A DNA stretch of 64,000 nucleotides from Ulota crispa (GCA_963920765.1 OY987243.1:34719060-34783059), one strand, 5' to 3'. Counted from the first letter of the stretch, positions 1 to 12,538 are shown. Translations and numbers: made by a program. The notes: a model not told the origin generated them from the sequence alone.

Positions 1-628
1 GAAAAGATGGGCGTTAATTTGAGAAAAAAATGGAGATTTCCCTTGGGCACTCCCTTGGGCAATAAGGGCCCTTTTATTTTGTCATCTAACAAAATCTAAA
101 AGTGCTTTTGGACTAATTTCATTTGGAATGTCTTTGTTATACATGTTGGAATTCATTCACCATTGAATTTTCTTTCATTCATAATGATTTTTGGTTAATA
201 ATTGAGGTTTTCTTTTTTCTTTTGTATTAGGTGGTTGCACTTTGATAGTTTGGTTACATGCTCATTTGTGAAACTATGGTCATGGACTTGGAAGGGGGGC
301 CATTAGTTTTCAAGTAACAACTACAAACACTAAAGCATACTAAGTGGTTGTTTTCCAATTTTGTATCCAAAAGTTGTCAATTTGCATTAGAAGTTTTGGG
401 CGGCTAAAAAAAAGCAAAAACTTCCATATTCATCCACATTCAATCACAAATACCTTTAAATTTGCTTGACCATTTTGGATTTTTTTGGGTAGCGCTATCT
501 AGAAGCCTTGAAGTTCAAGATTTTACGGTTACAATTTTGTTTTGATGTTTAATAATGATCTTACAAAGACAACTCAAAATCTTCAAAACTGTCTTCCAAA
601 AACAAGAAAATGGGCATTTAGGGGTTAA
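1..628 (-). mobile_element. piggyBac-like non-autonomous element, cut by window start
   Basis: The end at 611-628 reads GGGCATTTAGGGG followed by TTAA, the reverse of the end at 12539. The whole stretch is a diverged reverse-complement copy of 12539-13127; for example the text around 241-340 mirrors that around 12765-12860. The opposite terminus lies outside the window. No transposase frame is visible. The TTAA plus CCCC end is the known piggyBac signature; assigning the superfamily without a transposase is inference. Confidence 0.75.
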
Positions 629-784
629 GTAGTTAGTTTGCCCTCTTTATCAAGGTTGTACATGTTTTGAACAAAGATAATGGTAATACCTTTTAGTATG
701 GCTGTGTGAGAGAGAGGATTTTTTAAGCAAAAATCAATAAAAGGTCACTTGCCTTTTAGATTATAAGTGCAAATTTTTAATGCA

Positions 785-1020
785 TTAACCCCTAAAGGAC
801 CAAACAACATTTTTTGGCAACATAGAGATTTTGGACAGGTTAGTATATATACAATAATGAATATATTTCTACAAAAAAATTAGAGGATGTTCAAGGAGTA
901 GCTTTCCAATGTAACAGTTTTTCAATTGTTTCAATTTGTAAAAAAAAGTTGTGATGCAATATGTACTCTTATTTGCTTGTAGGGTAGCTTGGACACATTT
1001 ATTTACACTAAAACTGAAAT
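785..1020 (+). mobile_element. Lone piggyBac-like left end
   Basis: TTAACCCCTAAAGGACCAAA at 785 is a left terminus matching the one at 9794 for about 50 bases. I could not find the matching right end, so the 3' limit is arbitrary. It lies back to back with the terminus at 628. Confidence 0.45.
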
Positions 1021-1089
1021 TTTGGGATCTTGCCCAAAGGTTGAGAGGCTAAGATATTTCTTGGTCAAACCTTGACCCAAACTCATTCC

Positions 1090-1223
1090 ATTACTAGAAA
1101 AAAACTCTGTTGAAATCAACATAAACTACTTCATGTTTTCTTGCTTCTAATGCAAATTTCTGCGTTAGAAACAAGAAAATATGAAGTAGTTTATGTTGAC
1201 TTTAACATAGTTTTCTACTAGTG
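1090..1223. mobile_element. CACTA-type fold-back MITE, family 2
   Basis: Two arms of about 55 bases pair almost fully around a short centre; the right end reads TTTTCTACTAGTG, so the ends are of CACTAGTAGAAAA type. Same family as 10205-10362 and 62815-62947 (shared core GTTGAAGTCAACATAAACTA). CACTA-like ends suggest mobilisation by a CMC/EnSpm transposase; that is inference. The left end has CACTA changed to TTACTA. Confidence 0.75.
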
Positions 1224-2171
1224 TGCATGAAGGCAATTGTTTTTGCTTACTCTCCTTTACTTCATCTTTGTTGGAAGTGGCCCAATGTTGATCAAGCTTG
1301 TCAAAACCACAATTTTTGGCCAATTTCCTTCTTTTTTTCCTTTGTCTGGAGCTACCTAAATTCTAAAGCTCCAATGTTCACATTTTGAAAATATCATTGT
1401 ATGTGGAAGCTAAAAATTGCAGAAAAACTAGTTATATTTGAGAATTTTCTTGAAGCTAGTTTATTTTTCTAAATTTTTAGTATGTGTTTTCCATTTCAAA
1501 ATGTTATGGATTTTTTGGACATATGGCCACGTCTATTAAAAATTTCAATCTAAAGGAGTTCAAGCAAGAAAGTGAAAGGAATCGGTGCAAAAGCCTCCCC
1601 ATATTGGAGCTCCCTAAAATGTGAATACCCCAAAAAGAACTATTTCTGACTTAAAACCCTATAATCTCACGATCCGTGCAACAAATATCTTTCACCTTTT
1701 ACTATAGCATAGTGAAGTAGTCAACTACTAGATCTTACAATAAGTTGCACCAAGATTTTTTTCTCCATTTTTTTCCCTTTGCTATCAAAACAACTCATTT
1801 TGAGTGTTAATTGGTGAAACATAGTCAAAGGATTTTAGGAGGTTAATAAGTGTCTCTTGTGCAATTATTTCTATAGATAAGATTGATTGGAAATTCAATG
1901 CTATAATGATCATGTAGAGGACCGGAGGGATCCTTCCGTTTTAGTGACCTTTAGTAAGACTTTCCAAATGTTCTTGAGTAATTTGGATTTATTTGTTGCA
2001 ACCTCTCCTGTTCATTTTCGAATGTCCCAAAACCACCATATTTTAGAAGTGCATGTCATGAGACACTTTTATGTTTGAGAAACAAGTAAAAAAAAACTAG
2101 TTGAGGTGCTTCTTAAAATACCATTGATTCTCTCTCTTACCTACATGCATTCTTCGGAACATGTCGCTCAA
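1224..2171. other. AT-rich stretch without recognised content
   Basis: Only short open frames are present, such as one at 1887-2078, with no protein signature. No inverted-repeat ends were recognised; probably decayed repeat sequence. Confidence 0.5.
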
Positions 2172-3587
2172 TTAACGCCTAAAGGATCAACTGTCCTATC
2201 GGGGAACAAATGGATTTTAATCATGTATCTACAGCTAAATTAGTTTTTGTGAATTTTTTAAATGATTATTAAAGGTGGAGATTTCAAAGATTTACGTGGG
2301 CATCTATTATTTTCTTCATTTTGACATTTAACAAAGAAGTTATCTAGAATTCTTCAAAATTAGGAGAGAAGGGGTAGTTTGGGCAAGGCCTCTTCTTTGT
2401 AAGTGGGTGTTGACTCCAAAGAGGGTTAGCCCTTGTGGGCATAAGGTGTGGACACTTGGGCAAAGGGGAGTTGAGAGGAAGGTGCCCATCTTGGGGGACT
2501 CTCAAACCTCCATTCCTTTAGCCCCTTGTAAAATTTGGTGCTTTAATTTTTTGATCGGTTTGAGTATTTGTTTATTGATTATTTTTTTCCCAAGTTGTCA
2601 GTAGGCTAAGATTCCTTGGTTTCTGAAGTTTACATACTGCCTCCAATTTTGCCTAGTGTATTTGCAAATTTCATGACCTTCTGGTGTCATGATGCAAATC
2701 ACAGCATTTGGTACATCTGTATAAAGTTTGATTAGATTGTAATTTGTGTGAGGCGTTGTACTCTTTTTCCTTCATCCGTAGTTTTGCCCTTGATTAGTAA
2801 GGTTTTCTCGGATATGGTTTTGATGAGGCAACAACTGTACATGAGTGTTAGTTAACTAGAGTCTATTGGAGTTTACTTTTATAAAAGGATTCCATGGACC
2901 AATAAAAGAGAGTGGCTTTTACCTTAGAATTTATTTTTACTTAAAGTAACTCAAGGACCAATAGTAGAGAAGGACTTTTACTTGATGTCTTTTCTTTAGT
3001 ATATAGGTGGAAACCTACTCAAGAAAGATGAGATGTACTTCATAATATATATTACATATTCCATATTTCTCACTTCTCTCTTCTTGCAAGTTTGGTTTCT
3101 TTTTCTTTTTGTAACATTGTTTGAGAGCAAGATTCTATTGAAATAGGCTACATTTAGAATCCCAGCAATTTCTCAAGGCAAACTCCTCTCTACCCAACAC
3201 CAGCATTCAAAAAAAATTTGAAGTATGTTATACACCTCCGATTGATTTGAGAGTTCTCCAACATGTACCTACCTTGGTCTTCTATATGGAGCAACTAAAC
3301 CCCAACTTTGCATAGAATAGTTTTTTGCTATAAGAGTGGTCAGATGCTTGTGAAATTTTTGGGCAGCAAGGAAAAAAACCTTTTTTTGTCACTTCAAATA
3401 TCAATATCTAACTCCTCTACATCTAGAATGAGTTGATTTTTTCCCCACAAGTACCTCCCATAGTTTAGGGCAAGATCTTGTGGTTGGGTTTTCAAAAAAA
3501 AAATCCTACTTTTCTACTAATTCCCTCAAAAGTGGCAATTTTTGGTGACTTTCATAGCAAGAATGGGCTTGGGCCTTTAGGAATTAA
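2172..3587 (+). mobile_element. Composite piggyBac-like element
   Basis: The left end TTAACGCCTAAAGGATCA at 2172 and right end GGGCCTTTAGGAATTAA ending at 3587 are degenerate forms of the family termini. The left 180 bases resemble the left part of 57385-58533 and the arms of 55157-55912. Positions 3239-3587 resemble 57970-58533. The middle (about 2370-3210) has no counterpart there and looks like a later insertion, including an LTR-like piece. Pairing the two ends into one element is inference. Confidence 0.6.
2846..3206 (+). repeat. Possible solo LTR
   Basis: The stretch begins TGTTAGTTAACTAGAG, contains a duplicated block (GGACCAATAAAAGAGA and GGACCAATAGTAGAGA), has a TATA-like site near 3000 (AGTATATAGG) and runs into a CT-rich segment ending near CCAACACCAGCA. 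This resembles a short retrotransposon LTR beginning TG and ending CA. I found no target duplication, primer binding site or partner LTR, so the call is weak. Confidence 0.25.
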
Positions 3588-3871
3588 TTAGCCTTAGTCC
3601 AAATAATGCTTCATGTCTGATTGGCTTACCTAATTTTGAAAATAGTGAGTTGGGTTGAATGGTATGTATTGTTTTGTTGTACTAACTAGCTTTTGGAAAA
3701 TGCATAGATCCTTTTTTGGAGAATGCATTTTCCAAAGGCAATGTCCTTAACTCCAAGAAAATGGGGGCTTGGTCAAATGAAACTTTTGCCAAAAACTTTA
3801 AATTATGAAATCTTAATTGATGCATGAATCCCTTTGAAAGCGTCACATAGGGGGAAAACAATTCAACCATA

Positions 3872-4000
3872 GACACAAGGAAACGATGGTCAAATCTACA
3901 AAAAGTTGACAAAGATTGTGACCTAATCTACAATATAATGTTGATTAGGTCACAATCTTTGTCAACTTTTTGTAGATTTGACCATCATTTCCTTGTAGTG
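3872..4000. mobile_element. CACTA-type fold-back MITE, family 1
   Basis: A nearly perfect palindrome of about 129 bases with arms carrying CAAAAAGTTGACAAAGATTG and outer ends ACAAGGAAA and TTTCCTTGTAGTG. Copies of the same length lie at 43498-43627 and 63722-63851. The right end keeps the CACTAC terminus in reverse; the left has lost two bases. Such arms would give an almost perfect hairpin RNA if transcribed. Confidence 0.85.
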
Positions 4001-4017
4001 ACATCACATTTCAAAAA

Positions 4018-4428
4018 TGGAAATCTATACATGTACCACCCCTTCTTGACTATTCTACCACACCCCACTATAAATGGTCAATATTTAAAATTTTAAAATA
4101 GTGTGGACCACGGAGAAAACATCATTAATTTGAAAATACAACTTGATATAGAAGATGCAATTTTAATTCTCTTAATGAGCTCTTAATCTTGCCCATAGTA
4201 TCATTTAAAAAATATATAAATTAAACCAAACATAATTTAAATTTTTTAACTGAGCAAGATCTGAAGCTAGAAAACAAAATCAAAGTTCCAACTTCTATGT
4301 CAAGTTGTATTTTCCAATTAGTGATGTTTTTCTTATGATTCACACCTATTTTGATATTGTAAATATTGACCATATATAGTAAGGTGTGGTAAAATAGTCA
4401 ACTAAAGGGGTGATGCATGTATCAATCC
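4018..4428. mobile_element. Fold-back MITE ending GGGAATTGATATGTGTACC-type, copy 1
   Basis: Inverted ends contain ATGTACCACCCCTTCTTGAC on the left and a matching GTGTGGTAAAATAGTCAAC region on the right. The interior is also largely self-complementary (TGGTCAATATTTA against AAATATTGACCATA). Same family as 28848-29256 and 43863-44273. No open frame of interest. Confidence 0.75.
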
Positions 4429-4618
4429 CCGCAAAAGTATGACAAAGAGAAATTTAGAAACTTGGCAATTTGCTAGTTGGTAAATAAAAATGACAAATTT
4501 ATAATGAGAAAAAAATGAGCTTTAGGCAATTACCAAGTTAAAAAAAAAGATTACCAACTTTCATCAACCAAACTACAAAATTCACTGATTCTCTCGTAGA
4601 ACTTCCCACACTATGGGG

Positions 4619-5727
4619 TTAATCCCTAATACACTAGAAGAAATCCGTTTTTTTTACACATTTTTTTAGACGTCTACTATTTATGTGTTAAAAATAACAT
4701 CAAACATAACATTAAGATGTTCATTTTGACATCAAACACAACATGAAGATGTTAGTTTTACCATCAATTGTAACTTAAAAAGAAGTGGATGTCCAAAAAA
4801 ATGAGTCAAGAAAAACACAAGTTTCTCCTTAACAAATGACCAAGCACATATTTTCTCAAAAAAGACTCAAAACTCATTTCTAGTGATTTGATCCCAAAAA
4901 CACTTTTTTTCAAAAAAGTTCAAATCTAACCTTAGGATCTTGTAGTAGACTCATTCAAGAACATACCATGAAATTTTTTTTGAAGTTTGACCAAACAAAT
5001 TGAGAGATATGATCATCTAAAGGTAGTACATGAAGTTTTTTTTTATCTCCACCCAAAATTTTCCGGAGCCTTTGACCTCATGTGGTGAATAACTTTTGCA
5101 CTATAGGTGTTAAAGAGATTTGCCCAACATGCTCCAAATCATGTTAAGCATATCTCTCCAAGTTTTTGTGATCAACCAAGACATAGAACACACCTTCCAT
5201 GGCCTTGCATTGCAAACATGTGCTTGAAATTCACTCTACACTAAGGTATTTTGCCAATCAAGTTTTCTAAAGATAAATTAAAGAAAATGCAAATCCAAGC
5301 AGTGGATGGGAATTGTTTAGCTTCATTGACAATCTCAAGAAAGAAGATTGGAAAAAAAACTAAATCTCTAGTAGCTATTGCAATTCAAAAGTTAATGTAT
5401 TTATCAAATAGAGTAATGTATTTATTTAGTACACTATTGCTTTGGATTGATTCCAATGAAGGGTCATCCCTTCATTGGTTCCCCTTGGGAGAAGTCAACA
5501 AAAAATGGCATGCCCAAGCTGTCCCTCCAACTAAAATTCACATGTTTACCCTTGTAACTTTTGAATTATAAATTGGAATTCAATAAAAATTGTTCTCCCA
5601 CGTAACTCTTGCAAAAATCTACCTTTGGAGAAAAACATATAGAAGTTGGTCATAAATTGTAATAGCATGACACTACCCCAAATTCCATTTGTCCCCATGT
5701 AGGGACAAATGGTCCTTTAGGGGTTAA
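4619..5727 (-). mobile_element. piggyBac-like element, family of 5858-6741, reversed
   Basis: The right end GGTCCTTTAGGGG-TTAA ends at 5727; the left limit TTAATCCCTAA at 4619 is degenerate and closely followed by a CACTAGAAGAAA sequence, probably a nested insertion. Text at 4860-5040 and 5195-5245 is the reverse complement of 6343-6700. The two elements thus lie head to head, 130 bases apart. No transposase is present. Confidence 0.65.
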
Positions 5728-5857
5728 CTCATGTTAGGAGTGAAAGGAATTGACTTGCAATCAACATTTGGAATTAATAGGACATGAAAAGACGCAAGAA
5801 CATCCCACTTGCTAACTTTGGTCCCATACCCATGTTGATTATGCCCTTAAGGGTTAA

Positions 5858-6741
5858 TTAACCTCTAAAAGCCTATTGTCCCTATGAGGCACAAAATGGG
5901 TTTTGGGAAAGCTTATGCTATTGGTTTATGATTGTTTCTTTCAAAAAAATCGTAAAATAAAGTTTTGCAAGAGCTATGCATGAGTAGAATTTTTATTGAA
6001 ATAAAAGTTTTGGTCAAAAATTTGTTTGTGTTTCAAGGGGGTTTTTTTTGGGTTCAAGGCAGAGTTCATGCAAGCCATTTTTCATTGACTTCTCCCAAAA
6101 GCAATCAATGGAGGCATGATCCTTCATTGGATTACATCCAAAACAATAGTGTACTATATAAAGACATTATTATTTATGAAAAATACAATAGCATTTGAAA
6201 TGTAATAGCTATGAGAGATTTGGTTTTTTTTTGTTTTTCCTTTTTTTTTGTGTTTGTCAATAAAGGTAAAGTGTTTCATTCTAGTCTTTGGGTTTTTGTA
6301 ACTCAAAATTAGCCCTTGAAGAATGGGTTTGCAAGAATCCCAATATAGTGTGAGTTTCAAGCACATGTTTGCAATGTAGGGCTACGTAGGGTGTGTTCCA
6401 TGTCTTTGTTGATCTTAAAAATTTGTGAAAATATGTCTAATATGATTATGAGCACGTTGAACAACTCTTTACAATATTCATGAAGCAAATAATGTTCAGA
6501 GCATGTGGTCAAAGGGATCTGAACATTTTGGGTAGAGGTCAAAAAACTATATATTGTAACTTCAAATGATGATATCTCTCAATCCATAGTCCATACAATC
6601 AAACTTCATAAAATTTTCACTATGGCTTCTTGAACAAGTATTATGTAAGATCCTATAGTTAGATTTGTAGAAAAAAAGAAGAAAATTCTCTTGGGATCTC
6701 ATATCTAAGAATGGCAATTTTGAGTGTCCTTTGACCGTTAA
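5858..6741 (+). mobile_element. piggyBac-like element, direct relative of 18907-19788
   Basis: The left end TTAACCTCTAAAAGCC at 5858 is followed by TATTGTCCCTATGAGGCAC; the right end is the degenerate CCTTTGACCGTTAA at 6741. The 884-base length matches the 882 bases of the 18907 copy, and shared blocks such as TTCATTGGA-TACATCCAAAACAAT are collinear. Open frames inside are not conserved between copies. Confidence 0.75.
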
Positions 6742-7232
6742 GGCTCTCTTAGATACCTCTATTCTGTATTAGAAGATGTTTTTTTAGAATGGGGGCATAT
6801 TTTGGAGTATCTACTCTTCTCTTACTTATTTCTACCTTCATAGGCATTTAACATTTGAATTGACATTTTACAGTAAGATAGAAATACCACAAACAGTTAC
6901 TCCTTGATAATGATAGAGTAGACTGTTCTAAAACCAACAAGAGCTGGCTTTGAATTTTTTTTTGAAAAGATGTTATTTCCTCGTATTTGATTGGTTCAAA
7001 CTTGTTTTGGAACAAGGTTCTAAAGGTAGTCGTTTAAGGTGCACCTATGAAACAAGAATCGGTCAAAATCAAGAATCCACATTTATAATTGCATAAAATA
7101 TTCACTACTGAGTAATTTTTTTTGCACTCTTTCTTATCCTTGTTTCTCCATAGATTGAGCTTAATTTCTCAAGAAATTCCCATATCTTATAGGCTAAAGT
7201 GGCTTACTTTAATTGTTTATGGTATTTTCACC

Positions 7233-7350
7233 TTAACCCCTAAATGCCCACAGTCCCAAATTTCAATGTTAGAAACACCACATTCTGGTGTTGTAGTCCC
7301 AGATTTCAGTGTTAGAAACACCACAGATGCTGTGGATATTTAGGGGTTAA
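7233..7350. mobile_element. Miniature piggyBac-like element, 118 bp
   Basis: TTAACCCCTAAATGCCCACA at 7233 mirrors TATTTAGGGGTTAA ending at 7350. The core holds two direct copies of a ~20-base unit (TTTCAxTGTTAGAAACACCA). This is the smallest complete member in the window and shows that the ends alone define the mobile unit. Confidence 0.85.
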
Positions 7351-7485
7351 TAATAAATGAGCAAAAAATGGAGGAGAAGCTTTTTCTGAAAAATATCAGC
7401 ACCATAAAGTAAATTCATTTCATTCTATATGTGTTGGTTTTTGGATGGGAATTCCAATTTTTATTTGGTCCAAGTCCCCAAAAGC

Positions 7486-8376
7486 TGCATCACTATACTG
7501 TACACTACCATGTAGTATTGATAGGTAGAACTTGTTTTGGTGTTCCAAAGAAGTTTGTATAACAAAAAATGTAAAGGTTAGTTTAATCTCATATTTTTGG
7601 TATCTAATTTTCATGCAATCGCAGTCGACTATACCAAATCTTGATTACTAAAACTCAAAATCCTATTTTTGGTACATTGTTTTATGTCAAAATCACGGTT
7701 TTTCAAGAAAGTTGATCAAAACATATTGGTGATGAATTTTTAAGATTTGATTGCATGGATAGGTAAGAGACATCTAAACACACATCTTTTCTATTAACAA
7801 ACAAGTTCAAAAAGTTCAAAATTTTGTCAATAGAGGTTCAAATGTTGGAGTGATTGTGACCAAATTTAGTAAAACAGATAATTCTTTATGGTAATTAAAT
7901 TGTGCTATTTGACTCATACATTGTGATTATATCTATACCTTTGAACATGATGATATGTTTATTTTGCCAAAAGCTAATTAAAAAATGCAGATATTTATTT
8001 TACTAAATTTGGTCACAATCACTCCAACATTTGAACCTCTATTGACAAAATTTTGAACTTTTTGAACATGTTTGTTAATAGAGAAGATGTGTGTTTAGAT
8101 ATCTCCTACCTATCCATGCAATCAAATCTTAAAAATTCATCACCAATATGTTTTGATCAACTTTCTTGAAAAACCGTGATTTTGACATAAAGCAATGTAC
8201 CAAAAATAGGATTTTGAGTTTTAGTAATCAAGATTTGGTATGGTCGATTGAGATTGCATGAAAATTAAATACCAAAAATATGAGATTAAACTAACCTTTA
8301 CATTTTTTGTTATACAAACTTCTTTGGAACGCCAAAACAAGTTCTACCTCCAATACTAACTGGTACTGTACAGAAG
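7486..8376. repeat. 890 bp inverted repeat (giant fold-back)
   Basis: Two arms of about 370-400 bases are reverse complements with few mismatches: for example GGTACATTGTTTTATGTCAA near 7670 against its complement near 8190, and TGGTCACAATCACTCCAACA near 8012 against its complement near 7845. A ~100-base spacer (about 7890-7995) separates them. The outer tips extend to ATACTGTACA and TGTACAG. A diverged unduplicated relative spans about 13970-14345, so the fold-back probably arose by inverted duplication of one unit. No TTAA ends were found. Confidence 0.9.
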
Positions 8377-8707
8377 AGGTCTGTCCTGTACAAATTGCTA
8401 ACTTCAAATTCCAGCTACAGTCATCTCCAGTCAGCCTCTTTTTCCCCTTTTGTTTTTTTTACTGGAGCTGCTCCCAAAATATGCGTTGAGCCAAGTATTA
8501 TATCACACCTTTTTGTTTCATTAGCAGCCGCAATAGAATTTCTGATAAGGTGCAAAGAATCTCTATAACTTTTGCCTTAGATATCTGCAAAAAGGACCGC
8601 TCATTGCGCTGCCCACACTACTTGGTCAACATTCACTATACTGAAAGTTTTCTTTTACTTGTTCCAATGTTGGTAACCATTGTACAAAAAATTCAGCAAT
8701 ATTAGTC

Positions 8708-9668
8708 AATAATCCCTAAAGGACCAAGGGTGTTTTCTGAGAAAATATCTCAGAAACTGCCAACTTTTAGTGCATTGCCCAAAATTTAAATTAAAAATCT
8801 TTTTTCTCAATTCCAACCATACAAAATTGTGTCAAATATATAAATTAATGTGTGCAAAAAAATTCAGCCCATTTAACGGCATAGATAGTAAGATTATAGA
8901 GTTTGAAGTGAGAAAAATAGCTTTTTCTCATCCTTGCAAAACAAGGTAAGAAGACCTTGAGCCTTCCTAGAGTAGAATTGTTGCTCTACACAAATTTGAG
9001 CTTTTTGACCATTCACAGGTATATGATGTTAGGTTCACTCATGAAAATTTTCAAATGCAAAAATAGAATTTAGCTTATTCTAAATCACCTTGCAATGCAA
9101 GGAGGTTAAGTGAATTGGCAATACATTAGTCATTCTTTCATGATTTCTTGTGCAATGAGGAAGTCTTTTATTTGAAATCTGAACAACAAAAAGTTAGAGA
9201 CAAACACTTGGAATATGCAAAAAAAAAAAAAAACAAGAGTTTTGGATTTAAAAAATTGAAATATAATAGAGCCTAAAATTAGAGGATTTTTTTTTCTTCT
9301 TGAAATTACCCAAACATAGTTAACAAAATTTGACTCCCTTCTAAATGTGATGTGAGATTTCAATTTTTTTTGACGATTGTATATTTTGTTTTTTTAGTTA
9401 CATACTTGCCAAATTTCAAAAGTTGATGAGAGTTTTAGCATAAGATTCTCCAAAGATGCCAAAGTTGCCCGACCTGCCCAAATTCTTTTGGATAACATAA
9501 CTTTTGAACCGGCAATCCAATTGGGGAAAAAATTACATCTCCACTTATGAGATACATATTTGCATCTTGTGTAACAATTTTGAGAACATCTAATAAAGAT
9601 TGACTTCATATGACCCTACCCAAGTTCTAAGTGGCTGTTGAACAACCACTTGATTATTTAGGGGTTAA
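8708..9668 (-). mobile_element. piggyBac-like element, inverted copy of 14358-15307
   Basis: Left end ATAATCCCTAAAGGACCAAG (TTAA degraded) and right end ATTTAGGGG-TTAA at 9668. The sequence is the reverse complement of 14358-15307 throughout, including CAACCACTTG beside the right end and CTCAGAAACTGCCAACTTTT near the left end. Length about 960 bases against 950. No transposase. Confidence 0.85.
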
Positions 9669-9793
9669 CAATCCTTGATTTTATGACTTCATGTGGTAAA
9701 CCTTCATGTATTGAGAAAGCCATTCATTTTACACTCAAGTAACACTGTAGTGAAAGTAAGGCAACCTAATGAGAGTATTGGAAGTAAAAAGAT

Positions 9794-10130
9794 TTAACTC
9801 CTAAAGGACCAAACTATAATTTTTTTGACAAACACAGCAATTTCAAATATCCGGTTGTGAAAAGAATTTTCATAACAATTGAACAAGATAGCAAAAAGCT
9901 AATGTGTGACTTCCTTTTTAAATTGGGGAATTCAGATTACCAAAGAAAAAACTCCAATTGGTTTAAGAATATTAACACATATTCTTAACACATTTATGAA
10001 ACATGTTCCCAAGAGCTACAATGCCAACAAGCACATAAACTGTACTTATGAACATTTAATAATGTTTTTTTTGTTTTTGGGCAACATCCAAAAGCAAAAA
10101 AAGATTAGCTTCAAATGTTTCTAAATCCAA
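9794..10130 (+). mobile_element. Lone piggyBac-like left end
   Basis: TTAACTCCTAAAGGACCAAA at 9794 resembles the terminus at 785 and the following 35 bases. A matching right end was not found before the next element at 10503; the 3' limit is a guess. Confidence 0.4.
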
Positions 10131-10204
10131 TGGTACTAAATTTATTCTTTTGAGCTTTTTTCATGATTGACAAATATTAGTGTGAGCTAAGTGCTTCGTA
10201 ATGA

Positions 10205-10362
10205 GCACAAAGCTTTGTTGAAGTCAACATAATTAACATAAACTACATGATGTTTTCATGCTTCCAATGCATAAATTTTTGTTGAACAATGCAATTTTCT
10301 CTATCATAAGCAAGAAAACATCAAATAGTTTATATTGACTTCAACAAAGCTTTCTTCTATTG
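10205..10362. mobile_element. CACTA-type fold-back MITE, family 2, diverged
   Basis: Arms share CTTTGTTGAAGTCAACAT on the left and its complement on the right, with the family core AAACTACATGATGTTTTC. It is longer (about 158 bases) than the other two copies because of a small internal duplication, and the CACTA tips are worn. Confidence 0.7.
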
Positions 10363-10502
10363 ATTGTTTTTGTCTTCCAAATAAACTTGATGCATAAATT
10401 TTTTTGCACCCTTCAACCCTTTGCATGATGAAATTTCTATACCACCTTTACAAATAGATCATTTGCACCATGTCCAATTGATCTTGCTTTTTTCACTTCT
10501 AC

Positions 10503-11425
10503 TTAACCCCTATAGGCCCAAGGAGCCCACTTTGGGCTTTATGAGAATTTGGGCAGGCTCTATTGACTTCATAATTTGGAAGATTTTCATGAAAATTTTA
10601 GGATGGATGCTACTCATCATAATCTACATGTGAAGCTTTATTTCATGTCATTCCAATAAGTACTGCAAAAGTTATAAGGTTTTTTCAATTTCAATGTCAA
10701 ACCAAACAGCAAAAAATATATTCTAAATTTTTTATTTTTATTTTTATATAATTGTATAGAATGATACCTACTCAAAAAAAAATTGAATCACTTAATTCCA
10801 AATAATGAGGTAAGATTTAAAAGGAGTTTTCTTTTGCGGGCAATGAAGGTAGGAAGAGGGTCGAAAAAACATATAAAGTTATCTTTTACTCTCAATTTTG
10901 AAAATTTTCAAATGAAAATGAAAATAAAAGTTACCAATTGTTTTTTAGAGCATTTTCACAATTGGGATTAACAATTTTCAAATTCTTCCAAAACTTATTA
11001 GCATATAAGTTACATCTTTCATTCATCAGTACCTTTCACTTTACAATTTTTGTAAAAATGAATCCAAAGTTTTTTTTGGTTAAATTTTTTTATATATGCT
11101 TTCAACCCATTCTCCAACATATTGCAAAAATTGCACAAGAAATACAACATACGTGTTTTTCTTTAAACAGTTTGAAAAACAAAACTTCACCTTCTAGAAG
11201 GGTTAGAAAAGCCTACATTTTAAAATTTAGGCACATCGATCTTGCAATTGGTGGGGATGTTCATTCTAAAATTTTGGGACAATGTAGTTGTGCAAACCAA
11301 CTAAAGGATCCTACGGTTGGATTTGTGAAAAAGTAAGTTTCAATGAATATTTTGACCCTAATTTGGGGACTAATATTTTGAAGCAGTTTTGGACCTCTAA
11401 ACACAAAAAAAAATTTAGGGGTTAA
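10503..11425 (+). mobile_element. piggyBac-like element, direct copy of 27726-28634
   Basis: Left end TTAACCCCTATAGGCCCA at 10503, right end AAATTTAGGGG-TTAA at 11425, length 923 bases. The copy at 27726 is collinear across its length (for example GGATGGATGCTACTCATCA and ATCCTACGGTTGGATTTGT). Open frames of up to 132 codons on + and 96 on - run through it but are not preserved in the other copy, so they are not genes. Confidence 0.88.
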
Positions 11426-12538
11426 AATATACCTATGCAATATATTCTTACGATTCAGTATGTACAAAAGCACAAAAGCTGATGTTACAAGACCTTGAAA
11501 TTGGATTTTCTCCTTTTGCATTGCCAAAAACATGAAAATTCCATCTTTCAATGCTAAGATTTTGTTACTTAAAAAGAACTAGGGTCTAAAGAGAATTATC
11601 ACTAATTCAAATTAAATCTTCAATAGCATATTCAAACATGTAAAAAACTCAAGGAAATGACTTAGTGTATCTATAACTAATCATGTGAGTTAAGTGAATT
11701 TTTGTCCCCTTATTTACTTTTAATGAAATATGATTTCAATTTATGATTTTGATCATTGTTTAATCAGGACTATAGGATTCTATTGCCAAAATCTTCAAGC
11801 CAAATAATATATTGAATGATTTCTAGAGAAGGTTGAAAAATGAACTAAAACAGCATGTTTTTCAACTCAATTATTTATAAAGAACACATTTAAATGACCA
11901 TTGCATCAATTAATCAATATTTAAGAAATATAAACTTTCAATAGAGCCTCATTTAAAAAAAATTGTGTATCCTTAAACAAAAAACTTCTTATACAAGACA
12001 GGGGTGTGAAAGTTGTTTCAATTTTGCAATGTATTGTTTTACTTCAAAAATTTGTAACTAATTATCATTAACAAATAAAATTATTAACAATTCATAACAT
12101 AAACTTTCAAAGTAGGAGAATCTACCTCATATTTTTTTCTTTTCCTTTTATTTAGTTTTTAAACATAAGATAGGGGGTCCAAAATCTTAACGGATGTAGT
12201 TTTAATGGACCCTCCAAATGATCATCCCGAGATAAAAAACACCTCGAAAAACCATTATGGAATAGATTTCTAAGAGGTTATAGTTTTTGACTGTTTTGGT
12301 CTCAAGATTGCCAATTGCTTTTAAGAATTAAATTGGTTTGAAGCCCACTCATTTGTTGACTTAGATAGTTTGGATTTTTGGAATCAATCACAAGATCACA
12401 CTAGAAGTCAATACCAATTTTTGAAAATTGAACCTACAAAGAGAAGATATGACTTCGCCCAAACTCCAAGATAAAAGGCTGATCCATTGAGTTGGGGACT
12501 TGGGGTCAATTACTAAACACAATTAAAACTCATGTTGC
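11426..12538. other. AT-rich stretch without recognised content
   Basis: No open frame with protein character and no clear terminal repeats. Probably old repeat sequence between two piggyBac-like elements. Confidence 0.5.

Noticed and set aside
2846-3206. Complete LTR retrotransposon
   Set aside because: Only an LTR-like piece is visible; there is no partner LTR, primer binding site, gag or pol sequence.
10938-11336. 132-codon plus-strand open frame
   Set aside because: It lies inside a piggyBac-like element and the collinear copy at 27726-28634 breaks the frame; it has no domain signature.
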